From CAYLMG01 sp964464635 (GTDB lineage: Bacteria > Planctomycetota > Phycisphaerae > Sedimentisphaerales > Anaerobacaceae): a stretch of DNA of 22,822 nucleotides. Of this stretch, positions 21,556 to 22,822 are shown in pieces (the stretch's first letter is position 1; each line of letters starts with the position of its first letter). The translations under genes and the position numbers were made by a program. The notes beneath the pieces are model-generated. The model worked only from the letters and a program-made list of their open reading frames with translations. It did no database searches and had not been told where the DNA came from. The stretch lies in NCBI GenBank assembly GCA_964464635.1, contig CAYXGT010000048.1, positions 1-22,822 of the forward strand. The letters are read 5' to 3'.

Positions 21556-22010
21556 TCCTCGGGTAGTTCAGATACTGCGGCTAATGCTGCTTCCTGATAT
21601 TGGGCATTGTTTAGCTCAGAAAGTGAGCTATCTTCGACCAAAACACGCTCTATATAACGAGCGGGATCAGTGAAATCCTTGATGTCTCGCTTTAATTGAG
21701 ATTTTATACGGGTATTGCAATCTATTCCTTTTATACTATGAATATTCTCCAAAATTACAGCATCTATGTGAAAGCGTTCAACAGATTTTTTCTTGGCCAT
21801 TGGTTCAACTGTCTTAATGCAGGCAGATGTTATATTGTGATTCCGAAGAATTTCACTAAGTTGCTTTCGCACCCAAGATAGACAAGCAGGCCAACTATTA
21901 TTTTGGGGTAAGGATAAGCGATCTTTTGCTACAACTTCTGTGGATGACTGTGTCCCATTTAGAATTACGTAAGCAAATCCATCTGGAAACGACCGGAAAC
22001 CAATAACCAT
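21552..22010 (-). CDS. Kinase-coupled small protein, possibly RNase H/RuvC-like fold
   Basis: A 152-residue cytoplasmic protein with a strong GGGAGGT ribosome site six bases before the ATG. Predicted strand/helix order resembles the RNase H fold: a first hairpin (MVIGFRSFPDGFAYVILNG), a helix (LSWVRKQLSEILRNH), a strand (SACIKTVEP), a helix (SVERFHIDAVILENIHSI) and a C-terminal helix (AQYQEAALAAVSEL). Similar order is seen in RuvC-like and DUF3010-type proteins. The first-strand catalytic Asp usual for nucleases is not obvious (GFRS in place of GID), so it may be a non-catalytic member. It is the first gene of a two-gene unit with the kinase. The fold call is weak; no family is firmly recognised. 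Confidence 0.75.
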   Translation of the reverse strand: MVIGFRSFPDGFAYVILNGTQSSTEVVAKDRLSLPQNNSWPACLSWVRKQLSEILRNHNITSACIKTVEPMAKKKSVERFHIDAVILENIHSIKGIDCNTRIKSQLKRDIKDFTDPARYIERVLVEDSSLSELNNAQYQEAALAAVSELPED

Positions 22011-22086
22011 TTCTTACCTCCCTATTTCAGTTTATCAAATGTTGGTTAAATGGACTTATTAAAGCATCAAAGCTTCACTTCTTGTC

Positions 22087-22116
22087 ATTATCCCCCCAAT
22101 TTCCGCCAAAGGCAAG
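22087..22116. repeat. Dispersed repeat, inverted partner of 7-36
   Basis: ATTATCCCCCCAATTT, then CCGCCAAAGGCAAG. Two substitutions separate it from the reverse complement of 7-36. It lies between the kinase-coupled gene and the PEP-CTERM gene. Confidence 0.7.
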
Positions 22117-22164
22117 AGGAAAAATTGTGAATTTATGTTTGGCTATTTTCTTATAAAAATCAGC

Positions 22165-22255
22165 AACACTCTGCGTCAATCTGTGGCTAAAAATAATTTA
22201 GTAAATCCTGTTACCCTGTCTAAGAAATTCTCTGCGTTCTTTGCGAACTTTGGAC
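22165..22255. repeat. 'CTGCGTCAATCTGTGGC' / 'ATCCTGTTACCCTGTCTAA' repeat text
   Basis: Inverse-oriented members of the same intergenic phrases seen at 19634, 20010 and 20484 (for example ATCCTGTTACCCTGTCTAA against TTAGACAGGATAACAGGAT). They end ten bases before the stop of the PEP-CTERM gene. Confidence 0.55.
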
Positions 22256-22264
22256 TAAAAACTG

Positions 22265-22822
22265 TCAGCGTTTTTTTATTAAAAGCATTGCGCCCAAGCC
22301 GAGAAATAAAAGCGTTGCTGGTTCGGGAATAATGAAAATTTGTCCAGACAATCTTTCTTCAAACAGACTGAAACCGTCATATATTCCAGCCCATAGCGAT
22401 GGATTAACTCCCTGATAACGTGAACCTTGCGGAGTCCAACCGTGATAAATAGGACCCTCGCCATATATCGTGGTTACATAATCTCCCTCTAATGTGAAAT
22501 ATTCAGCTCGTAATCCCTGAATAAGGTTTCCCTGTGAATCCAGAGAACGTAATGATTCGATCGGTACAGGATTCCATATGCCAGTATTTGATATTTCATC
22601 TAATTCGAGATAGTTGGAAATCCATCGGTTTTTGTAAATGATCTGAATATCGTGCCATCCATTGCTTAAATTCAAATAATCCGTATATACAGCACCTGCA
22701 GGATACTCATCATAAGATGCTTTTAAGTTACCGTCTATGTAAAATTGAACAAAATCATCAACACCAAATCCATATTGAACGACTCCTGCTTGGCTCGCCG
22801 AGCAACAAAACAAAACGGCCAT
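22265..22822 (-). CDS. PEP-CTERM surface protein, N-terminus cut by window edge
   Basis: At least 185 residues. The visible start, MAVLFCCSASQAG, is the end of a signal peptide; the true start probably lies beyond 22822. A beta-rich domain follows with DDFVQFYIDGNLKAS and LSNGWHDIQIIYKNRW, which resembles the PA14-type fold (a ligand- or sugar-binding module). The C-terminus is a PEP-CTERM sorting signal: IPEPATLLFLGLGAMLLIKKR (Pro-Glu-Pro, hydrophobic helix, basic tail). Exosortase would cleave there and release or anchor the protein at the surface. The PA14 resemblance is by eye only. Confidence 0.8.
   Translation of the reverse strand: MAVLFCCSASQAGVVQYGFGVDDFVQFYIDGNLKASYDEYPAGAVYTDYLNLSNGWHDIQIIYKNRWISNYLELDEISNTGIWNPVPIESLRSLDSQGNLIQGLRAEYFTLEGDYVTTIYGEGPIYHGWTPQGSRYQGVNPSLWAGIYDGFSLFEERLSGQIFIIPEPATLLFLGLGAMLLIKKR

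Noticed and set aside
1..22822. CRISPR array or known defence locus
   Set aside because: No regularly spaced repeat-spacer series, cas gene or recognised defence gene set is visible; the direct repeats at 20.0-20.4 kb are only two and too long.

Overview
The window looks like chromosomal DNA of a planctomycete, most likely class Phycisphaerae (a Sedimentisphaerales-type relative). This is an inference from gene style. The window holds a short secreted protein with a dockerin/EF-hand-like tail, a PEP-CTERM (exosortase-sorted) protein, a secreted C1q-domain protein, a small zinc-ribbon protein and a FliA/WhiG-type sigma factor. Intergenic DNA is long and full of dispersed short repeats. Housekeeping genes (queF, queC, queE, dapF, hisF, tRNA-Leu) show an ordinary bacterial chromosome rather than a phage or plasmid.

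Layout. (1) 103-1550, minus strand: three AT-rich accessory genes (membrane protein, helical protein, DUF2321-like zinc protein). (2) 1838-4335, minus: a large GT-B glycosyltransferase and a zinc-ribbon protein. (3) 4416-6236: divergent queuosine-precursor genes, queF leftward and queC-queE rightward, sharing overlapping promoters. (4) 6414-7655: tRNA-Leu(GAG) and a Gfo/Idh/MocA oxidoreductase. (5) 7789-8394, minus: two very small genes around an abnormal tRNA-like gene whose 3' end overlaps an inverted repeat. (6) 8780-11189, minus: an NtrC-type sigma-54 activator with Glu in place of the phosphoacceptor Asp, then dapF. (7) 11352-13894, plus: a perfect consensus promoter, a leader of about 190 nt with a 24-codon ORF, a C1q protein and a dockerin-like protein. 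(8) 14026-15902, minus: MerR-type regulator, FlgB-like protein, FliA/WhiG sigma factor; 16149-17213, plus: a GAF-GGDEF diguanylate cyclase, divergent from them. (9) 17214-18524: repeat-rich DNA with a possible 29-residue gene followed by a strong terminator. (10) hisF. (11) 19299-20526: repeat-rich DNA with two 127-bp direct repeats around a perfect 34-bp palindrome. (12) 20527-22010, minus: a soluble Ser/Thr kinase translationally coupled to a small protein of possible RNase H/RuvC-like fold. (13) The C-terminal part of a PEP-CTERM protein.

How the parts relate. The que genes make most of the enzymes from GTP-derived precursor to preQ1 (queD is not here). Regions 7 and 13 are envelope or surface proteins. 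Region 8 holds motility/lifestyle-type regulators: a class of sigma factor that usually drives flagellar genes, a FlgB-like rod protein and a c-di-GMP synthase. The most interesting candidates for new biology are the kinase plus partner pair, the MerR/FlgB-like/sigma cluster, the E54 response regulator, the structured repeat pair at 20.0-20.4 kb, and the orphan terminator with a mini-ORF at 17.85-18.01 kb. All functional calls come from reading motifs; no database search was run.
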